Positions 23,262-35,400 of a stretch of DNA of 64,000 nucleotides are shown piece by piece. How positions within the stretch are numbered: position 1 is the first letter of the stretch; each line of letters begins with the position of its first letter. A model generated the notes under the pieces. That model made no database searches and was not told the DNA's origin. It saw only the letters and a program-made list of their open reading frames with translations. The position numbers were made by a program, and so were the translations under genes. The stretch comes from Usnea hakonensis (taxonomy: Eukaryota; Ascomycota; Lecanoromycetes; Lecanorales; Parmeliaceae): NCBI GenBank assembly GCA_013423325.1, contig BLJB01000052.1, forward strand, positions 248,001-312,000. The letters are read 5' to 3'.

Positions 23262-24231
23262 GGTGGTAGCTGCGGTGAATGATACAGGAGCTGCTTGTGG
23301 AGTGTGGGTATGTGTAATATTTTGGTGATTTCAGCAAGCGACAAGCGAAGAGCCACTGGAATTCGATGAGTAGTAGTGATAGTGGTTGTGGTGTATTCAT
23401 GAGGTGGGGGCTGAAAGGGCCATAAGGCCTTTTCATTAGTCCCTACCAGCGGATCCGACTATAAGTACGCCGTAGAACGGAAGGATTCTAATCTTTAATT
23501 TTAGTGTTAACCAGTACTCTCGAAGCTGTTCTAGACTCTGACTAATATATTTAACTAGAATTCTTTTATATATTAATTCTCAACGCTGACTATGGTCCAA
23601 AATATGCCTCCTGCAGGCCACTATTTGGCCTTCCCTACAGCGATGAGATGGCCCAATCACTGCTACAGCTTCCCTCCGTGTGTATCTGGACCATGTGTGT
23701 GTTCCGTGATATCGCGAATGAAGCACTAATGGGCTGTGAAATGCTCTGGGGACATTGGCGGGATTTTGAGAGAAGATGAATTACTGCGAGATGTCGCATT
23801 GCATTTAAATAATGCTCTGATCGGTAATGGTCGCTGAACCTGATGAATTATAGTAGCGAGGTGGTTGCTTGAGAAGGTAGTCGCTTTAATGTACTTGTAC
23901 TCCCATATGTCCTGCCATGCATGTGCTCTCAGACCAGGGGAGCGCTAGCTGTACATCGTAGCGCTAGCCCTTGGTCCTCTCAGAGAAGAACCTCGTATTC
24001 CATACTCGTACTCAGTGGACCTTCAAGCCCCTTGAACTTTCTTTGAGGCCGCTAAAGGTTTTCGTGATGGGTGTACTTCATACATAGGGGAAGCTGAAAT
24101 GCTCTTGAGGCGTACAGGACTCTGGAAAGTCTTGCTGGGTTCGGAAGATGATAATAGTGTATCTTTGTGTTTTTATCTTCAGTAGGGGTATGAAAAAGGC
24201 TTCATGATATCTAGCTTTCATGATACAAGAG
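23262..24231. other. Intergenic region with imperfect hairpin
   Basis: Nearly 1 kb without a gene. Positions 23926-23985 form an imperfect inverted repeat (CTCTCAGACCAGGG.. against ..CCCTTGGTCCTCTCAGAG) with two AGCGCTAGC elements inside. The rest is AT-rich. Confidence 0.45.
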
Positions 24232-27200
24232 TCATAAGTGGTCGTAGAATCTTGATGCCAAATCACCGACACCTACCATAGCCAGACCCTCACATCCTCT
24301 AGCATCCTCTGCGACTATGAAGTAACAGAATAAAAGTGTTGGAATTCAGAAGAGGTATCAGGCCCACATAAGCAGCAGGTAGGGTTTCTCAAAACGGCGT
24401 ATCATCATCGAAGACTCACGCGATAAGAAGAACTTTATCACGCTCGTTCTTGGATGAAAGGGTACGATTGACACAATCCCAACAGATGCTGTTAGGTAAA
24501 ATAACAACTTTATTTCCCGTTGAGACTGCAAGGGTGAAGGTTGCTAATCTTGCTTGCCAATCGCCACAAGCTCTTACAATGCCGAAACGTGCTTCGGGTG
24601 GTTCCAAGAGTTCTGTCCAGTTGTCGATGCAACAAAATTCTAGCTCAGTGCGCATTTGTGAGTCCGGATGCTCCTCGCACAATCTACTTGCAGTGTAATT
24701 ATCCCGATTAGAGAAGGACTTGAGGACGTCAAGGTCAGCCACCCATTCTCCGCCCTCATGTACTGATAGTAAAGTTTCCAGGAGGTATATTTCTTCATCC
24801 CTCATACCACTGAAATCGTCCCCGATTGGAGATTCGGCAGTTGTGAACGAAAGATGGAGAGAGGTGGTCCGGAAATTGTTCTGTAGATGACCTTCGAAAG
24901 GTCTGTGAACAATCTCTCTGAAATCATGAATAGTATTGGATCTTCTCATCGGCTCTACAGGTGCGACTAGAAATGCAATACCTGATCGTCCAATGTTGCC
25001 TGGGAATACCCTGATCTGCGAACAGTTTTCCAACGAGCAACCACTTAAGGGATCATCCAGGAGACAGGAGGCAACCCATATCAAGTCGTTCGAGCACATT
25101 GCCATAACGTTTTGCAGATTTCTAGGCTGGACCTGAAAGCGTCCCGACTCAAAGAAACAGATGCATGAGAATGCGGCCTTGAGATCCAGTTGGCAAGGCA
25201 AAAGTACTGCCAAGTCTATCGAAGTTGAAATGTCGAGCTTTCCATCATCCTTTTGCGCCTCTGTCGATACAGGAATCCATGAATCTGCCTCTGTCGATAG
25301 ATGAATCCATTGAGCTGCCTTTGTCGATACAGTGATCCATGGAGCTTCCCAAACTCTACGCTCCAGTACACGGACGTCGATCGTTGCGATTTTGAAATTC
25401 TTGTATAATAATGCTGCGCTAGAGACTCCTCTGAGAGATCTCCAATAACCAAGACTCTTGTCCGCAGAAGCAAACCACCTGTACAGCGCGTGGAGGAGTG
25501 CGCCAGGGTCTAGGAGGTGAGACTCAAAGAAGTAATGAAAATGAGTCAACGAGTAGTCTTTAGCTGTTTGCCGAATAGAATGTTCGTTCGAATCTGCAAA
25601 CAGTGCTGCGGATTCGTCACCATATATCATTTCATACCACGGGGAAGTCGATTGTTCGTCGGTCGCATATCCTGGCCAGAAAATCCCCATCTTCTCGATT
25701 CTGAAATCCTCTATTGCACATATCTCACGGGATAAGACATCCTCACCTTGTGCCTGGTATCTCTTTGAACGCTCTTCAAAGCTCGCTGAAAAGCTCGCTT
25801 GAAGCTCTGGTTGCGCGGTACGATATTCTCCTGGGTCGTTTATACTGATGAACTGGGAGCATCTTGAAAGAAGGTCAGTTGACTCGTTTATTCGATGCAA
25901 CACCACCGCTTCAGCAGAGGTGTGTTCAGCAGTGGTGTGTGAGGGGCGCTGTAGCTCGGGGAAAACTACCACAAGCTTCCTAAAATATTGAACGTCTACA
26001 GTGTGGCTATGGATCTTGCCTCCACCGTAGATCCACCGTTGGTGTACGAATACTGGCTGATGGCTACCGTCATTGTGACGTTTCGATGATGTTCTTTCTA
26101 TCGGTTTGGCAGTCATGTATTCGTAGACTGACGGTGCGCCGACCACCTCGTGTCGCACTCGGATAAACATTTGCCCCGGACGGCCTGGAAGCTTCGCAGC
26201 AGCCTCACGCAGGACTTGTATGCGGTCATCCTCGGTCCCGGTACACGATACAAACGTTCCTCTATCGGAGAGTCCAAAGTAAGGCCCTGGAATGGGTTTG
26301 CCCAAAAAAACTTCGGCGTAACGTCTACCAAGGCGCAATAGTTGCTTCGGGCTTTCGTCTCCGATATCGAATGCTTGCAGGCAAGTCTCACTTGCATCCA
26401 ACAGCATGCCAAGCCATGAACCCATTGGATGCCAGATTAGGTCTTCCAATGCTGAATGATGTCCTTGCTCAGCCAATATTGCCAAAGTTCGCCGGACCTT
26501 TTGTAACCAGCGGATCATGTCAAGGGTTTTGGTTCCCCTATCTCCCCACCCGTGAAGAAATGCCCCCAAGAAAGTTTGCGCGAATTCATCTAGCGTGAGG
26601 CGCTGGGTGCTGTTCACGGTACGATTTCTAGTAACAGGGGCTCCATAATGACGAAGCTGGGCCAGTGGCAGTGACCAGCGTAGCCCTCCCTGCTCTTCTC
26701 CCACGCGATGCAGCCCGACGGTCAGAATGCCGCATGACGGGATTAGAGGATCTTTTTGGTTAATAGTCTTAGGAAGTGGCTCTACGATCATCAGGTCTGG
26801 ATAAAGGTGCCAAGCAGAAAGAGCTAAGAGTATCTCGCCGCTTTTTGCCTTCTGTGAGACTCCATTGACTAGCGCTTCAAAGACGGTAAGAGAATCCTGC
26901 CATGCTTTGATGACACTCTCGAAGGTACCTTGGACTGAATTCACGTGCTGGCCAATGTTGTCTAGGATGAGCATCAGCTGTTTTTGTTCATAAGCTTTGA
27001 CGCGATCGGCAGCGTGCAACCATGCACGCGCACTGGCATCCCATTCCGCGAGTTGCTGCCGGCTTAAGGTGTTCTTTGCAGCAGCAAAATCACTGAAGTT
27101 AGCCATAGATCCTTCTTCAAGGCCACTTATAATGTTTTCGCTCCGGTGCTTGACAATCTCCATCCATATTGAAGTTGCCTCGGAGGAATCCCATATTCGT

Positions 27201-27622
27201 GCAAGCATGCATGCGAGAAGATGTACAGCGATCGCTCCAGGTCCAGAGGTGGCACCGGCCCATATTGTCGTAGCATCGGCGCCAACGCGATTCGAGAAGA
27301 ACCCGTATTGCTGGTTTCGGGATGGGTTAATAGTAGGGGATCGAGAGATTTCTGAAGCACGCAATCCATAGAGGCTGAAGAGTTTGGGCGTTTTTGGGGC
27401 AATAGAGATAAACAGAGCTCCAAGTATCCTTGCGGTTATATGAGTTCTGCCAGCTTCCGCTTCCGTACGCCTTAAATGAGATAGCGCCTGACCAACGCCT
27501 TCAAATTCGACTGGTGCTTCGACTTGATGCAAGGCAAAATTGAAGTTTAAGTTGACCAAAGTTGGCGTGATCTCAGCTATATTGGTAACGCCGCTAGCGA
27601 TTGCCCTTCCAAGCGACGCCAT
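24232..27622 (-). CDS. Large fungal protein of unknown function
   Basis: A single long open frame, 27622..24416, encodes 1068 aa. Its last codons read straight into GTGAGT, a strong donor. If spliced to an exon at 24298..24232, the protein becomes 1089 aa and ends GCEGLAMVGVGDLASRFYDHL, which looks coding; I prefer this model but it is an inference. I do not recognise a domain. The text is that of a soluble globular protein with no signal peptide; the middle contains the block ILTVGLHRVGEEQGG then LRWSLPLAQLRHYGAP. It seems to belong to a family of large hypothetical proteins in filamentous ascomycetes, an impression from memory, not a search. A 30-bp triplicated segment lies at 25258-25347. 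The head-to-head neighbour is glycogen synthase. Confidence 0.75.
25258..25347 (-). repeat. Three tandem 30-bp units within the large unknown gene
   Basis: Each unit encodes a ten-residue repeat built on W-I-x-x-S-T-E/K-A, for example AQWIHLSTEA and DSWIPVSTEA. Units differ at several bases, so the duplication is not brand new. The reading frame is kept. Confidence 0.85.
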
Positions 27623-28771
27623 ATTGCACCAGGCCGAGAACTAAGGTAGCGTACAAGTAGATGATATGCTAATTGCCAAAAAAAAAAAGGACGGAATATG
27701 TGATAGAGTGCTTTACCTTATTCCATTCCGTTTTCTTTTTTTTCCCCATCACCTTTGTAGCTCCATCAGGCAGCAATGGCGGGGCACAACTCGTAGGGCT
27801 TAGCGCACCTTGGCACAGGATTGCGGCCGACAGGATCAAAAGGAGGTGCCTTCTCTGGACATGGTCAAGAACCCAATCCCCCAGATTGTTGATCGCGGCT
27901 GGAAGAGGGATTACCCAACTTTCCTGGTAATTGTAAAAGGCTATGTTCGTCTTCCATGGTTCGAAAGGCTGTAGCCTGTGGGCAGTGGTTTCAAGAGATG
28001 CAAATAGATGATCTGAATTAAAGATTTGCTCGCAATTATGACAATGTACCTCTGTACTCCGTACTACGTACCTAGTTTTGTACTCCGTACGGAGCTAGGG
28101 AGAGAGTCGGACCGACACGTGGAGGTCATGCGGGCGGGGTCGGGTACAACATAGACGTAATGTGGGGGCGCTGTCGCTCTCGGAGATGAGGAAACTAAAA
28201 TCTCATTCTATGCCTACAACCACTAACAATGACTACAACAGTACAAAGGCGGAAGACCGAATAAAAGGTACTGTATCCTGCTTACATCATCAGCAAAACT
28301 CTCCACCACTCCCCCGCTCCCCGCACTCGGCGCTAGTCTACGCTAAGTACGGCAGTTCTTGGCATCCTTGTCCGCTAGCAGACGCCCATTTTCTCGTCAG
28401 CCGAGTCCTCCATCTTCATCAACACAACTTACCCTACCTACCCCAAGTTCAACCAATTAACACAAACGCCTGGGATTACCAATTTGATTGTGTTGCACTT
28501 CTGTGTACATTACTTTCTTTCATTGGGGGTACTGCAATCGAGTTGGTACGTCATACAGAGAGCTCCTTTCACCTAATGCGGGGAAACCATCCAACGCGTT
28601 AATATCAGCACAGTCCTCAAAATCAAGTTTTGTAAGCTGACATTATGCCAACTGCTAGCACTGAAAAGTAAAAAGCCCACCTCGCTACCTTCCCAACCAC
28701 TAAACCAGGCACCTCCTTCTCTCTCCCCCACGCCTGCCGCTCGAATCCGCAGATTGTGACTCTTCGACACC
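27623..28771. promoter_or_regulatory. Divergent promoter region of unknown gene and glycogen synthase
   Basis: Two copies of GTACTCCGTAC occur at 28054-28064 and 28080-28090, the second extending into the palindrome TACTCCGTACGGAG. A pyrimidine-rich stretch precedes the glycogen synthase start, as in many fungal promoters. A role for the motif is not shown. Confidence 0.4.
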
Positions 28772-31044
28772 ATGTCCACGGTGCATACCAATGGGTCCGT
28801 GGAGGGTAAAGTTTTGGAAAATGCAGAATCTACTGGACGAGACATCCGGAACCATATGCTTTTCGAGATTTCAACAGAAGCTGCTAATCGAGTTGGTGGC
28901 ATATACTCTGTGATCAAATCAAAGGCCCCTGTCACCACTGCCGAATATGGCGACCGGTACACTCTCATCGGGCCCCTCAACCGCGCTTCAGCTGCTGTTG
29001 AAGTCGAGCCCCTCATCCCTACCAACCCCGAACTCGCCGAGACTATACAAAGCATGCAATCCAGGGGCATTGATTTAGTCTACGGTAGATGGCTGATTGA
29101 GGGTGCACCGCGGATCTTGCTCATTGATACAAAAACGGGCTACCGATGGCTTGATGAGTGGAAGGCAGACCTGTGGAATACGGCTGGAATTCCTTCACCT
29201 CCAGGTGATGACGAGACGAATGAAGCAGTCGTTTTCGGATACCTTGTGGCTTGGTTTCTTGGCGAAGTATGGCTTTACCGGCGAATCCATTCTCAAATGC
29301 TGACTTGATTTTAGTTCGTATCGCATGAGCGCAAGCGAGCTATCATCGCCCACTTTCATGAATGGCTTGCAGGAGTGGCTCTTCCCTTGACAAAGAAACG
29401 GAGAATAGACGTGACCACCATCTTCACTACACACGCGACTCTTCTTGGGAGATATCTTTGTGCTGGTTCTGTCGACTTTTACAACAATCTCCAGTACTTC
29501 GATGTAGACGCAGAAGCTGGAAAGCGCGGCATATACCACAGATACTGCATAGAACGGGCCGCGGCACACGCTACGGACGTCTTCACCACTGTCTCACACA
29601 TCACAGCATACGAAAGCGAGCACCTGTTGAAGCGAAAGCCTGATGGAGTGCTGCCTAATGGCTTGAACGTCAAGAAATTCTCCGCGATGCATGAGTTCCA
29701 GAACCTGCATCAACAAGCAAAAGAAAAGATCCATGACTTTGTCCGAGGGCACTTCTATGGTCACAACGATTTCGAGCCAGATAACACGTTATACTTCTTT
29801 ACATCTGGGCGTTATGAGTACAGAAACAAGGGGGTAGATATGTTCATCGAATCCCTAGCTCGACTGAACCATAGGTTGAGGAGCTCAGGATCCAAGACGA
29901 CAGTAGTCGCTTTCATCATCATGCCAGCAAAGACCACATCCTTGACGGTGGAGGCATTGAAAGGACAAGCAGTCATCAAGTCATTGCGGGATACCGTGGG
30001 AGTTATTGAGCGAGAAGTGGGAAAGAGGCTGTTTGATCGAGCGGTACAGTGGCACGAGGGAGAAGACGTTCCAGAGCACAAAGATCTGCTTACAAGTGCT
30101 GACCGTGTCATGCTTCGAAGACGACTTTTCGCGATGAAGCGCAATACGCTGCCACCAGTCGTCACCCACAACATGGCCAACGATGCGGACGATCCAATCC
30201 TGAACCAGATACGTCGAGTGCAGTTGTTCAACCACCCGTCTGATCGCGTCAAGGTTATTTTTCACCCGGAGTTCCTCAACTCTGCCAATCCTGTCCTACC
30301 TCTCGACTACGACGACTTCGTCCGCGGTACGCACATGGGAGTTTTCCCATCCTACTATGAGCCATGGGGGTATACGCCCGCCGAATGCACAGTCATGGGT
30401 GTTCCCAGCATCACCACCAACCTTTCCGGCTTCGGCTGCTACATGGAAGAGCTCATTGAGAACGCATCCGATTATGGCATCTACATCGTTGATCGCCGAA
30501 TGAAGGGTATCGATGACTCGGTCAATCAGCTTGCGAATTACATGTTTGATTTTGCGTCTAAGAGCAAGAGGCAACGTATCAATCAGAGGAATCGAACTGA
30601 GCGCTTGAGCGATCTTCTGGACTGGAAGAGGATGGGCATGGAGTACGTGAAGGCTCGGCAGCTGGCTTTGAGAAGAGCCTACCCATCTTCGTTCGACGAC
30701 GACTATGATGAGGTAGGCCTGTTTGATACTACAGAGCCCAAGCTCACTCGACCATTGTCCGTTCCAGGATCACCAAGAAACCTGTCTGGGATGATGACAC
30801 CTGGAGATTTTGCTTCGCTGCAGGAAGGGCGGGAAGGTCTGAGTACAGAGGATTACATCGCTTGGAAATTGCCGTAAGCTCGATGTTTTTGTCGCAGTAG
30901 TTTAACTTGGACGTCGCCGCTAACATTACTCACAGTGAAGAGGAAGATCCGGACGATTATGCCTTGCCTTTGACATTGCGGTCGCCGAAGAAGCCTACAC
31001 CGATGGGTTCGCCCAATCCAGGCGTCCTCAACGGAGTTTCTTGA
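28772..31044 (+). CDS. GSY1: Glycogen synthase (GT3 family)
   Basis: Three exons, 28772..29266, 29315..30873 and 30936..31044, give 720 aa in phase. The enzyme transfers glucose from UDP-glucose to the growing alpha-1,4-glucan of glycogen in the cytosol. Evidence: the N-terminal EISTEAANRVGGIYSVIKSK block with the UDP-glucose-binding region, IIAHFHEWLAGVALPL and TTIFTTHATLLGRYL, and the GT3 catalytic motif YYEPWGYTPAE near residue 520. Downstream, KRQRINQRNRTERLSDLLDW contains the Arg cluster that binds glucose-6-phosphate. The C-terminal tail is rich in Ser-Pro and acidic residues (SVPGSPRNLSGMMTPGD, LRSPKKPTPMGSP), which fits regulation by phosphorylation. The last intron lies in this tail, so the long open frame alone would miss 36 residues. 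Length is as in other fungi. Confidence 0.95.
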
Positions 31045-32481
31045 GCTTGCATTTCTCTCTGAATCCTCCCTCTCACACAAAAGCTACCATCAAGTTGAAG
31101 TTCAAATGTAGCTACTTTCGTTTAGCCGTTTAGCATCTTGTACAGCACTTCCTCTGAGTTTGTCTGCATTGTTGGCTGTGGATTTCTAGTAGTGGGAGCC
31201 TTGTAGGATATTGGCGATGTTGATTGAATATACTGTCCTCCTACCTATGCCAAAGTCTCAAAGCGCACTGTGACCAGGAACGCTTCTCTTAGTCCCCTTA
31301 ATTCCTTCGTTTTACGAACATCGCGCGATACACACTCCCCACCCATGCTGCTAAGGTCTAAAGACCTAGCTCCTACGCAAGCCATGAGATCCTGCCCTCA
31401 TATCCCTCATCCTATAGACTATAAACCAGGATCTATATTGAGAGGGAAGGCGGGATGTAGGATAGCTGGTTACCTTAGCTGCTGTGATATCGTGGAGGGA
31501 TTGCATTGTGTGTTGGTTGCGCTGGTTGTGGTTTTTTCTTTTCAATGCTTTACTTTCTGTCCGTTTAACTACCTCATAGAGGTCAAAATGTTGATAGGTA
31601 CTTAGGTAGGTGATTAGGTGTGGAAACCCTGAGGCTCATTCATTACATCACTGCGGTGTTACCTTTGGTATAGACACAAATTTCTTGGCGCGATTTTTTG
31701 AAAAATTCAGTGTTGTTGTGGTCAAGCGAGATATTGCCGATGTTCTGAGATCTTAGAGTGTTGGCGGTGTTCTTCTTGCTTTGTGACTGGGATGAGGATT
31801 AGGAATACGTACCTGTTGGTTTTGGTATATTGTAGTAAGGATCTCGACGCTGGAAGTGTGCTTTGAAAAATGTTTACGTTGATGATAGGCAATGTCTCGA
31901 TTTTTTTTTTTTTTTTTTTTTGGAAAATCGCCCCAAAAATTTGGCAAGTTGTAAGAGTGAAGTCATTGGTGCAAGTCGGTGTAAATGTCAAGATTATGAA
32001 GTTGAAGATGAAGACGGTCTGATTATTTGGGTTGTTGACCTGTGGGGAAGATGGGTGAGGTAGGGCGCTCAGTCTGGTTGGTGGTGGATGTGGTGGGGAT
32101 GTTTGAGGGGTTGGTGTTTGGCTTGCAGGGGACTTTAGGGGTGGAGAGAAGATGATTGGGAGCTGAGGATGACAAAGTCCCATGAATGCCGCTTGATGAG
32201 CTAGTGGAGCTGATAATTCGCGTCGAGTTGCTGTGCAGGTAGGCGCCGGGGAGCCCCTCATCTCAAGTACTTACTGCCCCCCATCCCCCAATTCTTTTCG
32301 CATTTTTCTCTTCTTCATCCATGTACCGCTTCATTACGATACTCAGGAAGTCAGGGACCCTATCAATCTATCTACTTGTCTGGCCGCAGCGAGCCTCCTC
32401 ATAATCTTTTGCTAAAAAAGGAAGGATTATACGGACTCTCGTCACAAGGCTGCGCCTTCCTGACCTCTCGGTGATGAGCTC
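31045..32481. other. Intergenic region with T21 tract and strand skew
   Basis: About 1.4 kb without a supported gene. A run of 21 T occurs at 31901-31921. The plus strand is G- and T-rich from about 32030 to 32200. The Pro/Ser/Thr-rich minus-strand frame over this stretch is a product of that skew. Confidence 0.4.
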
Positions 32482-35400
32482 ATGGCGGAAGCTAGCAGCC
32501 TCCCACATCGATCTGCTCCCAATAAACCGCAGAAGCTACCACCCAAACAAGTCCGAGACATTGGATTGACCAGGCTGGACGAGTGCAAAGATGACAACTC
32601 TATTGTTGCCGACGTCGTCTTTGTACATGGGCTGCAAGGACATCCTTGGAAAACCTGGCGATACAAGGAGCCTAGAACCTCCAAGATGCCTACTTTCCTG
32701 AAGAAGGTCCCACGGAAGAGAGTGTTCTGGCCTCGTGACCTTCTCGCAGACGATGTTTCGAACGTCCGGATCTTTACCTATGGCTACGATTCCAAGATAA
32801 GCCACGGTACCTCAGGACCGGTAAATCAGAGTAATATATCTCAGCACGGCCTCAGCCTTCTCAATGCTGTGTCGGCTCAACGGCACGAGTGTCAAGATCG
32901 GTACGTGCCATCCCGAGTGATATCTCGTGTTTAACGTGAAAATACAAGTTCTTGGTTGGTCTTGACAGTAAGGAAAGTGTCAGCTTGGGTTGTCACTGCT
33001 CTAATGATGCTGCACTCTTCTAGCTACTAGCTAGAAGATACAATTTTCTGCATGTGCTATTACGTGGACTACCATTTCGTCAACTATCATCCTTACTTTC
33101 CCTTAGCAGCTGAAGCCAGTCAATAATTCTGTCAGCATATTTCACTAGTTATACGATACGGTCTACATCAATTAGATACATACTGTTCTTTGTGTATCTT
33201 AACCCCCATCGCTCACTACATGTTTTTATATTCCTGTCTCTCGATTATTCGTCTTTTTCCAAAAAACCATGCTTATATGATTTCCATGTTAGGCCTTTGA
33301 TCTTTGTCGCTCATAGTCTTGGTGGGCTTCTCGTCAAGCAAGCTCTAATCGAATCCTCGAAGCAAGCCCGTGACGGTCGTCATCGAAACCTTCACGAAAA
33401 ATGTCATGCCGTGATATTCTTTGGCACACCTCATAGGGGCTCTGGTGATGCGTCAATGGGACGGATTGTAGCGGGTATTGCGACAATTCTACAATTCGAT
33501 GTCAATAAATCTATCCTTCGTGACCTGGACCCCGGAAGTGGCAGTGCGACACTGTCGACCCTCATGGATGACTTTAACAGTCTGCTTACTCAGAAGGGTA
33601 TTGAGGTCTATACGTTTCAAGAAAGTGCAGGGAAGTCTGGGTTCGGACAGTTCAACGGAAAGGTCGTCCTGCCGATAGTGAAATTTGTAGACCGAGTAGC
33701 TGACCCTATTTAGGTCGTACCTGACGAGTCATCCTCTTTCGGATTTCGGAAATTTGAACAACGCGATATGATCAACAAGAACCACATGGACATGTGCCGA
33801 TTTGCGAGCCAGGATGATGACGGCTATGAGAAGTTCCTCATCGCATTGAGAGCATATATCGAAGATATAAAGGCTATTAATCCGGAGAGACGGCATACAG
33901 AGCCTGAAGATGAAAGAGAGCGGCGCGAAGTCGAAGCTATAAAGGCTATTAATCCGGAGAGACGGCATACAGAGCTTGAAGATGAAAGAGAGCGACGCGA
34001 AGGTCGGTAGAATTGGACTCCTAAGACACCACAACCAAGTAAATAGTAACGTGTTGCTGAAGCCTCTTTCGTTTAGAACTGCTGCAGCGCCTTGACTATC
34101 GAGAAAGATTGGCTCGTGAACAGCACATTGCTAGCACTAACGCTTCCCCGCTCCCTTCCACCTTCGAATGGATATGGATCACAGACAAAAACCCGACGTC
34201 GTTCCAAGACTGGCTAACAAACAGTGAACCCGTCTTCTGGATTCAAGGAAAAGCTGGAAGTGGCAAGTCGACCCTCATGGATTATCTCAGCACCAGCGAC
34301 CAAATCTCTCAGGTTTTGGGTACCTCGGGAACTGACTGGAAAATCCTTCGGTTCTTTTTTGACTTCCGTAGTGGGACGAATATTGCCAACACCTTTGAGG
34401 GCTTGCTAAGATCTCTATTGCTTCAGATGGTCGAAAAGGTTCCTGGCTTAGAAACTGGGCTAGCTCAATTCAGCGCCAAGTCCCACGTGCCTGAGCATAC
34501 ACTTCAATGGGATCTTAGGAGCTTAAAAGACGCTTTCTATCGTGCACTTGCAGAATCTCCCACGGGATTATGTCTTTTTATCGATGGCCTAGATGAGTAC
34601 GAAGGACAGATGTATGAGCTTGTAAGATTTTTCTTCAGCATCTCCGAAAGATGTGGCCCGCGAGCTGGGCAAAAAGTATGCCTGGCCAGCCGACCTGAGG
34701 GGGCCCTCGCGTTGGGCCTTGAAGCCTGCCCTGGGTTTCGAATGCAGGATCATAACACACAAGGCATCGCAAGATACGTTTGGAACATGTTAGACTCACG
34801 AATTCTACCAGATGAGCAAGACCGAGACGCGTTCTCCAAGAAAGTGGCCTGGAAGGCTGAGGGCGTTTTTCTATGGGCGCGATTCGCTGTGTCAGAGGTC
34901 ATAAGCTCTTTTTCTCGAGGAGAAACTCTGGACGAGTTGAACCGTCGTCTTGATGAAGTACCGCTTGAGATGGATGAGATGTACTCCAAGATCTTCGGCC
35001 GTATGAGCCCGGGTGATCGACACGATGCTCAGCTTATGTTTCAGCTTGTTTGCTTTGCCAAAGTTCCATCGCCCTTCTCGAACGGTTTGACCCTCTTGCA
35101 GTTGAAAGAGGCAGTGAGTGTCGCCAATAACAGGACAGTAGATCCCGCGCATGAGCGTAGGTCATCTGAGCTACACAGGTTCCGCAGAACTTTACGAGCT
35201 AAATCGGGTGGTCTGCTAGAGGAAATCTCGATAAAGGCCTCAGGGATAAGCCCAGGAAGTGAAGAAAGTATCGAGAGTGACCGCAATGATCCTGGAAAAC
35301 TCTCAATTCGATTGATACATCGTACAGTAAAGTCGTACCTCGACCAGAACGGGTGGCTGCTGGAATTGCAGATAAATAACGACTCCTTCTCGCCTCACGC

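Noticed and set aside
31722..32261. 179-codon frame across a poly-T tract
   Set aside because: Contains a Lys run from the T21 tract and otherwise low-complexity text.
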